Source of the DNA: Acidobacteriota bacterium
GTDB taxonomy: Bacteria; Acidobacteriota; Vicinamibacteria; Vicinamibacterales; CAVVIG01
NCBI GenBank assembly: GCA_003222395.1
Contig: QHWB01000032.1
Span: forward strand, 124,001 to 188,000
Reading direction: 5' to 3'
Length of the DNA stretch: 64,000 nucleotides
Made by a program: the position numbers and the translations under genes. Below, piece by piece: positions 1 to 9,900 of the stretch. The stretch's first letter is position 1. The number at the start of each line of letters is the position of its first letter. The notes below the pieces were generated by a model. The model made no database searches, was not told where the DNA came from, and was given only the letters and a program-made list of their open reading frames with translations.

Positions 1-1317
1 CGCCATGATGTCCCGGCCCGGCACCGGGATGAGCGACCCGTTGTGCGCGACGCAGTTCTCCTGCTCGGTCTGGGCCGCCGGCATCTTGTAATAGCCGCGG
101 AACTGCAGCTTGCGATCGACGATGTCGAAGATCGCGTCGGCGCCCCACGTCGGCGGATCGGTGGCGCGGCAGCGCGGCCGCGTGCCGCCGCCCCACTCGT
201 CGGTGAAAATCACTTTCGTGCCGTCGTTGTTGAACGTCGCCGAGTGCCAGTAGGCGAAGTTCTTGTCCGTCGCCTGATCGAGGCGCACCGGATGTTCCGG
301 GTCGGAGATGTCGAGCAGGATGCCGTTGCCCGAGCAGGCGCCCGCCGCCAGACCGACTTGCGGGAATACCGTGATGTCGTGACACTGATTGGTTTCCGGC
401 GTCTTCTGCGTGCCGGGTCCGTGTTCGCCGCCGGACCACAGTCCGTTGATCGCGCCGGTCGTCGGATCCGCGAAGATGCGCGGGCGGTTGACGATTTTCG
501 CGTTCTGCGGCGCCGCGAGCGGCACCTTGATCACGTCGACGCTGAAGAGCGCCGTGTTCGGATCTTCACCGGGCTTGAGCCCCGAGCAGCCGGCGAGCTC
601 TTCCGCCGATCGGACCAGGCTGGTCCCCGAGCCGTACACATAGAGATTGCCCGGATCCTTCGGATCGGGCACGAGCGTATGCGTGTGCGATCCGCGGCAC
701 GTCTGAATCGCCGCGATCTGGCGCGGCCTGCTGAGATCGCTGATGTCGAAAATGCGGATGCCGCGGAACCGTTCGGCGCTGACCTTGTCCTGAATACCCT
801 GCGTGCCGCAGTCGATGCGGCCGCGCGTCTGCTCGACCGACATGAACAGCAGGTTGCCGTGCACCGACACGTCGCCCTGCCCGCCGGGACACACCGCCGA
901 CGCGAGCAGCCTCGGCTTCCTGGCGATCTCGACGTCGTAGGTATTGAAGCCGTGGAAGTTGCCCATGAAGAGGTGCGTGCCGCTGAACGCGAGGTCGGAG
1001 TTGGCGAATCCGAGCATGTTCGCGAACCGCGGGTCGGGCGGTTCATTCGGATCTGGCGGAGGCAGGTTGGGGTCGCGTTCTGGCGGCGTCGGCGTGCCGC
1101 CGGGCGCCTTCGGATCGAAAAATCCTTCGGGCTTGGGCAGCGTGGCGACGCGCTCCATGTTCTTCGCGGCCTCGCCGGCATCGCGCAGTCCGGCCTTGAG
1201 GCCGACGCGCGGATCGGCGGCGGGCGTCGACCCGCGGCGCTCCTGCGCGCCGCCCGTGACGCCGACACACACGAGCAGAAGCGACATGTACAGAAGGATG
1301 TTTCCGATAGATCTCAT
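1..1317 (-). CDS. LVIVD repeat-containing secreted protein (3' end outside window)
   Basis: The frame is open from an ATG at 1317 to the window edge, giving 439 codons with no stop. The N-terminus is a Sec signal peptide (MRSIGNILLYMSLLLVCVGV, cleavage near GGAQ). A Pro-rich stretch follows, then repeated beta-propeller-like units such as FRGIRIFDISDLSRPRQIA and GILLDISDPEHPVRL, which match the LVIVD repeat family of surface or periplasmic beta-propellers. Aromatic and His residues are plentiful (FAYWHSATF, GSHTHTLV). The start codon overlaps the stop of the upstream DUF305 gene by four bases (ATGA), so the two are probably translationally coupled. No enzymatic function can be assigned; a scaffold or binding role is the family expectation. 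Confidence 0.85.
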   Translation of the reverse strand, partial: MRSIGNILLYMSLLLVCVGVTGGAQERRGSTPAADPRVGLKAGLRDAGEAAKNMERVATLPKPEGFFDPKAPGGTPTPPERDPNLPPPDPNEPPDPRFANMLGFANSDLAFSGTHLFMGNFHGFNTYDVEIARKPRLLASAVCPGGQGDVSVHGNLLFMSVEQTRGRIDCGTQGIQDKVSAERFRGIRIFDISDLSRPRQIAAIQTCRGSHTHTLVPDPKDPGNLYVYGSGTSLVRSAEELAGCSGLKPGEDPNTALFSVDVIKVPLAAPQNAKIVNRPRIFADPTTGAINGLWSGGEHGPGTQKTPETNQCHDITVFPQVGLAAGACSGNGILLDISDPEHPVRLDQATDKNFAYWHSATFNNDGTKVIFTDEWGGGTRPRCRATDPPTWGADAIFDIVDRKLQFRGYYKMPAAQTEQENCVAHNGSLIPVPGRDIMA

Positions 1318-1970
1318 CGCTGATGCTCCTTCATCAGTGTGTTGAGCATGGCCCCCATCCGATCGATTTCGGCGGTCTGGTCCGCCTCGACGTCCGACGC
1401 GAACGCGAAGACCTCCGATTCCTGAGCCGCGCCGGGGCTCGCGAACAGGTCCTTCACCATCGTCAGCGCGCCCTCGTGATGTCGAATCATGTATTCGAGA
1501 AAGAGCCGATCGAACTCGACGCCCTTTGCCGCCTCGAGGCGCGCCATGTCGTCCGGCGTGAGCATGCCCGGCATCAGCGCGACTCCGTGCGTGTGATGCT
1601 CGCGGCCGGTCGGCACCTGCTGTCCGCGATCCGCGAGCCATCGCTGCATCATCTTGATCTCGTCGACCTGCGACAGCTCGATGCGCAGCGCGAGCTTCTT
1701 CATAACGTCGCTGCCGCTGTGGGTGCGCAGGAGATCGGTCATCTCGATCGCCTGCGTGTGATGGCCGATCATCCCCTGCATGAACTTGATGTCGGCGCCG
1801 ATGTACTGCACCTGCGAAAGATCGATCGCCTGCTCGGCGCCGATCACCCGCGTCGGCTCGCCCGGAGCGCCCGGCTGGACGATGGGCGGACGCGCCTCAA
1901 CGGCCGTAACGCCAGCGGTGCGGCACGCCGCGAACGAGACCAGCGCCGGAAGCAGAGCGACGACGCGCAT
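1314..1970 (-). CDS. DUF305 family lipoprotein
   Basis: The protein is 218 aa from the ATG at 1970. This start is preferred over an upstream in-frame one because it begins with a clean lipoprotein signal: MRVVALLPALVSFAAC with lipobox SFAAC. The mature part has the two DUF305 signatures: MQGMIGHHTQAIEM in the first half and EYMIRHHEGALTM in the second. The paired HH...E/M residues are typical of this ferritin-like four-helix family, often found near copper or silver resistance genes. A His-rich loop (GREHHTHGVALMPGM) lies between them. It is coupled by ATGA overlap to the LVIVD gene. The metal ligand role is inferred from family and motif only. An upstream start giving 249 aa is possible but would bury the signal peptide. 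Confidence 0.88.
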   Translation of the reverse strand: MRVVALLPALVSFAACRTAGVTAVEARPPIVQPGAPGEPTRVIGAEQAIDLSQVQYIGADIKFMQGMIGHHTQAIEMTDLLRTHSGSDVMKKLALRIELSQVDEIKMMQRWLADRGQQVPTGREHHTHGVALMPGMLTPDDMARLEAAKGVEFDRLFLEYMIRHHEGALTMVKDLFASPGAAQESEVFAFASDVEADQTAEIDRMGAMLNTLMKEHQR

Positions 1971-2134
1971 CAGGTCGATGTGCGCCCATCGTACACGAGC
2001 CGCCGATCGCCGCTCGGGGTTCGCGCGTAAGGAATTCATGCGGTTCGCGCCACGTGCCTTCATCGAATGGATGGTCTCGAACCGTCACGCAAGCACGCAA
2101 TAGTCGGGCTAATGGTACGTCGTTTGCGTCGACG

Positions 2135-3646
2135 ATGTTTATGCATCTCCGCGCAATCGCTGGTGCGGCATTCCTGACCGTTGTCTGCGCATGCGGGCCG
2201 ACGATGCCTCCCACGTCGGCGCCGAAGCCGGCGGATCCGACGTTCGATCCGTTTCGAACCGTCCTGCAGCAATACATCGATCAGACCCAGCCATATCGCA
2301 AGCAGGCGGCGCAAGCTCAGGAAAGTACGCCGGGGAAAGCGACGCCGACGACCGCCGCCGCTACCGCCGTGCGGACGCGGCAGAACGATCTGGGAGACGC
2401 GCTGCGAACGAAGCTGCGTCCGAACGCGCATCAGGGCGAGCTGTTCACGCCCGACCTCACAGACGCGTTCCGGCATCGGATCGCGGCCGCCTTCGATTCG
2501 CCGAAACGGGATCTGCTGCTCGACGACATGGCCGAGCAGCTGACCACTCCGGCGCCGACGCAGACGGCGCGGATCAATCAGCGTCTCGAGGCGCCGCGGA
2601 TTCCGCCGCGGCTGATGGAGCTGCTGCCGCCGCTGCCCAAGCAGCTCGAGTACGACTTCACCGATCGCACGCTCGTCCTGCGCGACGTCGACGCGGACGT
2701 CGTCGTCGACTATCTGCCGGACGCGTTTCCGGTGAAGGCGACTGCAAGCGTGCCGACGGTGCCGCCGCAGCCGATCGTCGGCGGCGCCACGTCGCCGCTG
2801 CCGATGCCGCAGCTGCGCGGCGGAACCGTGTTCGCGCTCATTGGCGACAGCGGATCCGGCGATCAGCCGCAGGAAGCGGTCGCCCAGGCGATGCTCACCT
2901 ACTTCAACACCGCACGGCGCTTCTCGTTCGTGCTGATGCTCGGCGACAACCTGTATCACGACGACTACGAGAACGAATTCCTGGTTCCGTACAAGGCGCT
3001 GCTCGATCGCGGCGTCAAGTTCTACGCGGCCATCGGCAACCACGATCGCGACCTCGAGATCCACTTCAAGCCGTTCAACATGAGCGACAAGGATCGGTAC
3101 TCGTTCGACGAAGGGAACGCGCGATTCGTCGCGTTGAACAGCAATCATCCGGGCGATCCGGACCAGATCAGATGGCTCGACGGCGTGTTCACGGATGCGG
3201 GCGACAAGTGGCGCATCTGCTTCTTCCACCATCCGCTCTATTCATCCGGACAGCACGCATCGGAAAGCCACGACGTGATCCGGCCGGCGTTCGAGCCGGC
3301 GCTCGTGCGCAATCACGTCGACGTCGTGTTCGGCGGACACGAACATCTCTACGAGCGCGTACGGCCGCAGGAAGGCGGCATCCGGTACTTCGTGTCGGGA
3401 GGCGGCGGCAGGAGCTTGTACGACTATCGAAAGAGTCCGTTCGACGAGATCGGCGTCTCGGAACATCACTTCATGGTCGCGGAGATTGCCGGCGATCGGC
3501 TCTTCTTCGAGGCGATCAGCCAGCAGCAGAAAGTGATCGATTGCGGAGTGCTGTATCGGCGCGCGGGCGCGAAGCCCGACAACGACACGACGAAGTGGCT
3601 CTCACAGTGCGAGGCGAGCCGTCCGCGGATTGTGACGACGCAATAG
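2135..3646 (+). CDS. Metallophosphoesterase (calcineurin-like / purple acid phosphatase-like), secreted lipoprotein
   Basis: About 503 aa starting with MFMHLRAIAGAAFLTVVCAC, a signal peptide ending in a plausible lipobox (VCAC). An alternative ATG lies two codons downstream. Residues 30-230 are a Pro/Ala-rich low-complexity region. The calcineurin-like phosphoesterase core follows with its metal-binding blocks in order: GDSGSGD (about 237), GDNLYHD (about 270), GNHDRD (about 301), FFHHPLY (about 365) and GGHEHLYER (about 400). All Asp/Asn/His ligands of the dinuclear centre are present, so it should be an active phosphohydrolase. The arrangement resembles purple acid phosphatases; the substrate cannot be predicted. 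It is transcribed divergently from the DUF305 gene. Confidence 0.87.
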   Translation: MFMHLRAIAGAAFLTVVCACGPTMPPTSAPKPADPTFDPFRTVLQQYIDQTQPYRKQAAQAQESTPGKATPTTAAATAVRTRQNDLGDALRTKLRPNAHQGELFTPDLTDAFRHRIAAAFDSPKRDLLLDDMAEQLTTPAPTQTARINQRLEAPRIPPRLMELLPPLPKQLEYDFTDRTLVLRDVDADVVVDYLPDAFPVKATASVPTVPPQPIVGGATSPLPMPQLRGGTVFALIGDSGSGDQPQEAVAQAMLTYFNTARRFSFVLMLGDNLYHDDYENEFLVPYKALLDRGVKFYAAIGNHDRDLEIHFKPFNMSDKDRYSFDEGNARFVALNSNHPGDPDQIRWLDGVFTDAGDKWRICFFHHPLYSSGQHASESHDVIRPAFEPALVRNHVDVVFGGHEHLYERVRPQEGGIRYFVSGGGGRSLYDYRKSPFDEIGVSEHHFMVAEIAGDRLFFEAISQQQKVIDCGVLYRRAGAKPDNDTTKWLSQCEASRPRIVTTQ

Positions 3647-3689
3647 CCGCGTGTCGCGCGAGCGCGTTGACGTTTTCCTGATGTCGGCC

Positions 3690-3698
3690 TGCTATAGT
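3690..3698 (+). promoter_or_regulatory. Extended -10 promoter just before a GTG start
   Basis: TGCTATAGT fits an extended -10 (TGn followed by TATAGT). It ends 9 nt before the GTG at 3708, so transcription would start within a few bases of the start codon. TTGACG at 3667-3672 is a possible -35, but its 20-nt spacing is long. Sequence-based prediction only. Confidence 0.5.
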
Positions 3699-3707
3699 CG
3701 TGCTGCC

Positions 3708-4256
3708 GTGCTTAGCAGGTCGCTGACTCGCGCCGTGTTCTCGGCGGTCCTTCTTCTGGGGATTGTCGCCGGCGCCGTCCGCTCGCCGTCGATTCCCTCC
3801 GGTAGTCACCACACCGGGTTCAACGGCATCCGCAGCGCACCGGACCGGCGCCTGCCAGCCTCGATTGCGGCGGTCGAGCTCTCCGCCGGCCGCCTTCTGA
3901 CGGCGATCGTCGCCGCAGACATCGACGCGGACGGCGATTTGGACGTCGTCGCGAGCGACAGCGCGCTGGAGCTGTACGTCTGGGTCAACGACGGCGCCGG
4001 CCACTTCACGCGCCGCGATCCGATTCAATCCCGGAGCTGGCATCCGCTTCCGGCCGATCCGGCCGTCGACGGCCGTGCGGTCAGCATCGAATCGTTCACC
4101 CAGAGCAATCCGCCGTCGGTCAGCGCCGACTGGCGTCTCACCGCATGGTCGCTCGACGCGTCGACGTTCTCGCTGACGCGGCTGGCGGCGGCGCCGTCCA
4201 CGGACCACCGCTCCACGCGCGTCCCTCGCGCGCCTCCTCTCTCGATCACGCTGTAG
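3708..4256 (+). CDS. FG-GAP/VCBS-type small secreted protein at head of metal-efflux operon
   Basis: About 182 aa from the GTG at 3708; in-frame alternatives exist at 3651 and 3681. The GTG is preferred because an extended -10 box lies immediately upstream and because it gives a compact signal peptide (MLSRSLTRAVFSAVLLLGIV). The segment IVAADIDADGDLDVVASDS is one FG-GAP/VCBS repeat with a DxDxDGDxD calcium-binding loop, followed by LYVWVNDGAGHF. Intact propellers have about seven such repeats, so this protein holds only one and cannot fold as a full propeller alone. It lies 51 bp upstream of the TolC-like gene, so it is probably the first gene of the efflux operon. Function unknown. Confidence 0.7.
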   Translation: MLSRSLTRAVFSAVLLLGIVAGAVRSPSIPSGSHHTGFNGIRSAPDRRLPASIAAVELSAGRLLTAIVAADIDADGDLDVVASDSALELYVWVNDGAGHFTRRDPIQSRSWHPLPADPAVDGRAVSIESFTQSNPPSVSADWRLTAWSLDASTFSLTRLAAAPSTDHRSTRVPRAPPLSITL

Positions 4257-4281
4257 TCAGCTTTCAGCTGATAGCTCGTTC
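4255..4281 (+). repeat. Stuttering spacer repeat (AGCTTTCAGCT / AGCTGATAGCT)
   Basis: The spacer holds two overlapping, near-palindromic copies of an AGCT-NNN-AGCT word (AGCTTTCAGCTGATAGCT). It is one of several unrelated, word-like degenerate repeats in short spacers of this window. Confidence 0.5.
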
Positions 4282-4307
4282 TCCTTTTTTGTTCGAAGAG
4301 AGGTGCT

Positions 4308-5600
4308 ATGCGTTTCGAACGGCGCGCCTGTGCGCGTACTTCGATTTTCTGCGTTCTTGTGCTGAGCGCGTCCGCCGCGGCGAAGGCGCAGCCGGCGGCG
4401 ATCGATATCGACCGGGCCGTGCGCGAAGCGCTGGATCGCAACCTGACGCTGCTGGCGGAGCGCTATTCGATCGGCATCGCCGACGCGCGCCTGCTGGCGG
4501 CGCGGCTCCGGCCGAACCCAGTGTTCACATACAACTCGATGCTGCCGGACGCGACGATCTACAACAACAACATCAATCCGGTCGAGACGGTCTTCCGCAC
4601 CGACGTCATCGTGGAAGGCGGCGGCAAGCGCCAGCAGCGGATCGAGGTTGCGGAACAGGCGCGTTCGATCGCCGAGCTGCAGCTGCTGAACACGATGCGC
4701 ACGATCGTGCTCGACGTGCAGAGCGCCTTCGTCGACGTCGTGCTCGCGAGAGAAAACGTCGCGCTCGCGCAGGAGTCGCTGCAGGCCTTCAACGCGCTCG
4801 TTCAGGTGAACGCCGTGCGCGTTCGCGCCGGCGATCTGTCGCAGATCGAGCTCACCCGGTCGCGGCTCGCGGCGCTGCAGTTTCAGAACGACGTGCGGCA
4901 GCAGGAGTCGAAGCTCGTCGTCGCGCGCAACAGGCTGAAGACGCTGATCGGCCGCACGGGTCCGGAGCCCGTCGACTTCGTCGGCGATTTCCGCCGCGGC
5001 GCCGACGGGTTGGATCTCGGGGTGCTGCGCGACCGCGCGCTCCGGCTGCGGCCCGACGTTCAGGCCGTGCGGCGCGATCAGGCGCGATCGACGGCCGATA
5101 TCCGCCTGCAAATCGCCCAGGGCAAGATCGATTACACGATCAGCGGCGAATTCCACCGCCAGCGCGCGCCGTCGGGCACGGGCAATCAATACGGCGTGTA
5201 CCTCAGCGTGCCGATCCCGATCTTCAACCGTAACCAGGGAGAGATCGAGCGGGCGCGGCAGGAGGAACATCAGCTCGAGGCGAAGATCCGCGCCGTCGAA
5301 GCCGACGTCTCGGCTGAAGTCGAAGCCGCGTACGAAACCTACGCCTCGTCGCGCGACGTCGTGAACACGATCGAAGCGGCCATGCTCGCGCAGGCGCGCG
5401 ACGTGCGGACCACGACCGCCTATTCGTACCGCCGCGGCGAAGCGAGCTTCGTCGAGTTCCTCGACGCCACGCGCGCGTTCAACGACACGATGCACAGCTA
5501 CAACGAGGCGCGCGCCGAGTACGCGCGCAGTCTCTACACGCTCGACTCGGCAACCGGCGCGTCGGTATCGACGCTCGCGCCCCTGAAGGTGACGCCATGA
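4308..5600 (+). CDS. TolC-family outer membrane efflux protein (CzcC-like)
   Basis: 430 aa with a signal peptide ending near AAAKAQ, then two homologous TolC halves: long amphipathic helices with recurrent ALAQESLQAF and RLAALQF stretches and short strands (NPVFTYNS; GVYLSVPIPIFNRNQGEI). The PIPIFNRNQGEIERA block is diagnostic of heavy-metal CzcC/CusC-like outer membrane factors. It would form the outer-membrane channel of the tripartite pump encoded by the next two genes. Its stop overlaps the start of the adaptor gene (ATGA at 5597), consistent with one operon. Confidence 0.93.
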   Translation: MRFERRACARTSIFCVLVLSASAAAKAQPAAIDIDRAVREALDRNLTLLAERYSIGIADARLLAARLRPNPVFTYNSMLPDATIYNNNINPVETVFRTDVIVEGGGKRQQRIEVAEQARSIAELQLLNTMRTIVLDVQSAFVDVVLARENVALAQESLQAFNALVQVNAVRVRAGDLSQIELTRSRLAALQFQNDVRQQESKLVVARNRLKTLIGRTGPEPVDFVGDFRRGADGLDLGVLRDRALRLRPDVQAVRRDQARSTADIRLQIAQGKIDYTISGEFHRQRAPSGTGNQYGVYLSVPIPIFNRNQGEIERARQEEHQLEAKIRAVEADVSAEVEAAYETYASSRDVVNTIEAAMLAQARDVRTTTAYSYRRGEASFVEFLDATRAFNDTMHSYNEARAEYARSLYTLDSATGASVSTLAPLKVTP

Positions 5601-6916
5601 AGCACGTGATCGGTCTGCTCGCCACGCTGGCCGGCCTCGCAGCCGCAACCGGCTGCGACGGTCGCGCCGCGACGCCCGCCGAAACGACGGGCCGGCCCGC
5701 GGCGGCGCCCGGCGTCGTAGAGGTTCCGCCGGACTCGCCGATGCTCGCGCAGCTGAAACGCGACACCGTGAAGCTCGTCGATCTGCCGACCGACGAGGTC
5801 GTCGCGCCCGGCAAGATCGAAGCGAACCCCAACCGGGTGTCGAAGGTGGTCCTTCCGGTCAGCGGACGAATCACGTCGGTGCTCGTCAAGACGGGTGACG
5901 CGGTGGAAGAGGATCAGCCGCTCCTCACGATCGCCAGTCCCGACGCCGACAGCGCCATGTCGGCGTACCTGTCGGCGCAGGCGACGGTCACGCAGGCCGA
6001 GGCGGCGCTCGGCAAGGCACAGGCCGACTTGGATCGCGCGTCCGATTTGTTCGAGCACAACGCCGTGGCCAAAAAGGACGTACTGAACGCTGAGAGCGCC
6101 CTCACGCAGGCGAAGGCAGCCGTCCAACAGGCGCATGCGTCGCGCGAGCAGACGGTGAGGCGGCTCAGCGTCCTCGGCCTCACGGCGAGCGAATCGCGGC
6201 AACAGGTCGTCGTCCGGTCGCCGCTGGCCGGAAAGGTCCTGGAGCTGACCGTCGTGCCCGGCGAGTACCGCAACGACACGAGCGCGAGCGTCATGACGAT
6301 CGCCGATCTGGCGACCGTGTGGGTGACGTCGCAGGTACCGGAAAGCTACATCCGCTTCGTGCAGATCCGCGAGCGCGTCGAGATCAGCCTCGTCGCCTAC
6401 CCGGGCGAGGTGTTCGAAGGGCGCGTGTCGCGCATCGCCGACGTCGTCGATCCGCAGACGCGCACCGTGAAGGTGCAGGCGGAAATGGACAACCGCGCCG
6501 GACGCTTCCGGCCCGAGATGTACGGCAGCATCCATCACATCGAGGCCGTGGCGAAGACAGTGGTCGTTCCCGCCGGAGCGGTGGTCGAGAACAACGACGG
6601 GCGCAGCATCGTGTTCGTCGAGACGTCGTCCGGGCGCTTCGAACAGCGTCAGGTGTCGGTCGGCAAGCGCGCGGGCGACGTCGTGAGAGTCGTGAACGGC
6701 GTGACGCCGGGCGATACGGTCGTCGTCGACGGCGTGATGCTCCTCAAAGGCATGCTGAGGCCGAGCGCCCGCGGCCCGCACGAACCCTGCGGGGTCCCCA
6801 ACGCGGCAGCCGCGTTGGGGTGCCGTAGCGAGTCAGCGCCTGCGGCACGCCGAGAGAATGCCCGCCGCAGCGCCATTGCGAGCGGGGGTGGGGTCCCCGC
6901 GAGCCTTAAGAGATGA
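5597..6916 (+). CDS. RND efflux periplasmic adaptor (CzcB-like membrane fusion protein)
   Basis: 439 aa. It begins with a lipoprotein signal (MKHVIGLLATLAGLAAATGC). Next come a barrel-sandwich half with VVLPVSGRITSVLVKTGDAV, a coiled-coil hairpin (AQATVTQAEAALGKAQADLD), the second lipoyl half (VRSPLAGKVLELTVVPGEY) and the membrane-proximal beta-domain (GDTVVVDGVMLLKGML). The last ~50 residues (from about ARGPHEP) do not resemble the family. They are translated from a two-hairpin repeat element that sits before the next gene, yet the frame stays open and ends in an ATGA overlap with the permease gene. The metal specificity is unknown; the adjacent permease is of the heavy-metal type. Confidence 0.93.
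   Translation: MKHVIGLLATLAGLAAATGCDGRAATPAETTGRPAAAPGVVEVPPDSPMLAQLKRDTVKLVDLPTDEVVAPGKIEANPNRVSKVVLPVSGRITSVLVKTGDAVEEDQPLLTIASPDADSAMSAYLSAQATVTQAEAALGKAQADLDRASDLFEHNAVAKKDVLNAESALTQAKAAVQQAHASREQTVRRLSVLGLTASESRQQVVVRSPLAGKVLELTVVPGEYRNDTSASVMTIADLATVWVTSQVPESYIRFVQIRERVEISLVAYPGEVFEGRVSRIADVVDPQTRTVKVQAEMDNRAGRFRPEMYGSIHHIEAVAKTVVVPAGAVVENNDGRSIVFVETSSGRFEQRQVSVGKRAGDVVRVVNGVTPGDTVVVDGVMLLKGMLRPSARGPHEPCGVPNAAAALGCRSESAPAARRENARRSAIASGGGVPASLKR
6790..6911 (+). repeat. Two-hairpin leader element, copy C (inside efflux operon)
   Basis: The element contains a perfect 11-bp hairpin, CCCCAACGCGG (6796-6806) with CCGCGTTGGGG (6810-6820). Downstream is GCGAGCGGGGGTGGGGTCCC, whose G-run and C-run pair imperfectly, ending one base or so before the permease ATG at 6913. 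The G-rich hairpin core (GGGG-TGGG-CCCC) recurs at 30.8, 57.4 and 63.9 kb, each time in sense orientation just upstream of a start codon. CGCCTGCGGCA and ATGCCCGCC are shared with the 63.9 kb copy. Here it overlaps the 3' end of the adaptor reading frame. Confidence 0.6.
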
Positions 6917-9900
6917 TCGCGAAACTGCTGCGCCTCGCGCTCACCCAGCGATTTCTCTCCGTCGTGCTCGGCGTCGGGCTGGTGGCGCTCGGCGTCTGGG
7001 CGTTCATGCAGCTGAGCGTCGAGGCGTACCCGGACATCTCCGACACGCAGGTCGTCGTCATCACGCTGTATCCGGGCCATGCGGCGGAAGAGATCGAGCA
7101 GCAGGTGTCGGTGCCGATCGAGCGGGCGTTGAACGGCGTTCCGAACGTGATCGCGCGCCGGTCGCGCACGATCTTCGGCCTGTCGGTCGTCGAGCTGACG
7201 TTCGAGTACGGCACCAACGATTACTTCGCGCGCCAGGTGGTGCTCGAGAAGCTGCGCGACGCGACGCTGCCCGACGGCGTCACGCCGTCGCTCGGTCCCC
7301 TCTCGACGCCGATCGGCGAGCTCTATCGGTACACGCTCGACGGACGGAACTACGACTCGCAGCAACTGCGCGAGATCGAGGACTGGATCGTCGAGCCGAG
7401 GCTGCTGCAGGTCGCAGGCGTGACCAACATCACGCCGTTCGGCGGGACGATCAAGCAGTACCAGATCGAGGTCGATCCGGTTGCTCTCGGCAAGTACGGA
7501 CTGTCGATCAAGGACATCGCGCAGGCCGTCGACTCGAACAATCAGAACGCCGGCGGCGCGCTCCTCGACAACCGGCAGCAGGGGCTCGTGGTGCGCGGCG
7601 TCGGACTCATTCAATCGATCGCGGACATCGAGAACGTGGTCGTGTCCGCCAGCGGCGGGGTGCCGGTGTTCGTCCGCGACGTCGGGCGGGTGCACGTCGG
7701 CCCCGCGCCGCGCTCCGGCATTTTCGCCGTCGGCACCGAGACCGACCACGTCGAAGGCATCGTGCTGATGCGCCGCGGCGAGAATCCGAGCCAGGTGCTG
7801 AAGGGCGTCCACGAGGCGATCGACGAGCTCAACGGCACCATGCTGCCGCCCGGCGCGGCGATCGTGCCGATCTACGATCGCACCGATCTCGTCGACAACA
7901 CGCTGCACACCGTGACGCACACGCTCGTCGAGGGACTCGTGATCGTGGTCGCGGTCCTCTTCCTGTTCCTCGGCAGCGTGCGCGCCGCGGTGCTGACCGC
8001 GATCACGATTCCGCTCTCGCTGCTCTTCGCGTTCGTCTGCATGCACTTCAGCGGCATCCCCGCCAACCTGCTCAGCCTCGGCGCAATCGACTTCGGCATC
8101 ATCGTCGACGGCACGCTCGTGATGGTCGAGCACATCGTGCATGCGCTGTCGCACCGCCAGCCGCGAGCGGGCGAAGGCGCGCTCGACGTCATCCGCGACG
8201 CGGCGCTGGAGGTCGAGCGGCCGATCTTCTTCTCGCTCCTGATCATCGTGTCGGCCTACATCCCCCTCTTCACGCTCGAGCGCGTCGAGCGCCGGCTGTT
8301 CACGCCGATGGCCTTCACCGTCTGCTATGCGCTGATCGGATCGATGCTGATCGCGCTGACGCTCATTCCCGTCCTCGCGACGTATCTGTTCCGCCGCACG
8401 ACGAAGACCTGGGACAATCCGGTGCTGACGTGGCTGGCCGCGCGTTACGAGCGCGCGCTGGCGTGGTCGATCGCGTTTCCGACGCGCGTGGTCGCCATCG
8501 CCGTCGTCGTCGTCGCGGCGGCGGGACTTCTGTCGCTGCGCCTCGGCTCCGAGTTCCTGCCGCAGCTCGATGAAGGCGTTCTCTGGATCCGCGCGAACTT
8601 TCCGGCAGGCATCTCGCTCGACAAATCGGCGGACCTCGCGTCCACCATTCGATCGCTGATCGGCCAATCCGCCGAGGTGAAAACAGTCAGTTCACAGACG
8701 GGCCGGAACGACGACGGGACCGATCCGTACGGCCCGAACAGGAACGAATTCTTCGTCGCGCTGGCGCCGTACGACACGTGGCCGCACGGAAAACGGAAAT
8801 CGGATCTGATCGAGGAACTGAACGCGCGGCTGCGCAGCGCGGTGCCTGGAGCGTTCTTCAGCTTCACGCAGCCGATTATCGACAACGTCACGGAGGCCGT
8901 CACAGGATCGCCCGCCGACCTCGCCGTGATCATCACCGGGCCGGATCTTGCCGAGCTGCGCAGACTCGGACAGGACGCGCTGGGCGTCCTGCAGAAGGTG
9001 CCAGGCGCCGCCGACACCGGCATCGAGCAGGAAGAGGATCAGGCGCAGCTCCGGATCCGGATCGATCGGCAGGCGGTCGCGCGCTACGGCATCAACGTGC
9101 GCGACGTCCAGGACGTGATCGAGCTGGCGATCGGCGGCCGCACGGTCAGCACGTTCTTCGAAGGCGAGCGGCGCTTCGACATCGCCGTCCGTTACGTGCC
9201 GGAAGCGCGCACCGATCCGTCGGCCATCGGCACGATTCTCGTGGCCACGCGCGACGGCGGGCACGTCCCCCTGTCGCAGCTCGCGGAGATTCAGGTCGTC
9301 AACGGCGCGAGCATCATCGCGCGCCGCGAGAACCACCGCCAGATTTCGGTGCGCACGAACATCCGCGGCCGCGACCAGGGTGGATTCGTGCAGGAAGCGC
9401 AGGAGCGGTTCGCCGCCGCGGTGAAGCTCCCGGACGGTTACCGCGTCGAGTGGGGCGGACAGTTCGAGAACCTCGCGCGCGCGCGCCGGCGGCTCGCGTT
9501 CATCCTGCCGATCACGATCCTCGTCATCTTCTGTCTGCTGTTCTTCACGTTCGGATCGGTGAGCTACGCCGGTCTCGTGCTGCTGAACGTGCCGTTTTCG
9601 CTCGTGGGCGGCATTCTCGCCCTCTACCTTCGCGGCATCAATCTGAGCGTCTCGGCCGCCGTCGGCTTCATCTCGCTGTTCGGCGTGGCGGTGATGAGCG
9701 GGGTCGTCGTCGTGTCGGAGATCAGCGCGCGGCGCGCGGATCGCCGCGTCCGCGGGCGCGACGCCGTCGTGCAGGGATCGCTCGCGCAGATGCGTCCGGT
9801 GCTGATGATGATCGTCGTCGCGATGCTCGGCATGGTGCCCGCCGCCTTCGCGACCGGCGTCGGCTCCGACGTGCAGCGGCCGCTCGCAACCGTCGTCGTC

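Noticed and set aside
43-1323. Long plus-strand open frame of 426 codons
   Set aside because: It is antisense to the LVIVD gene, rich in Arg/Ala with no domain; the minus frame has signal peptide, repeats and coupling to DUF305.
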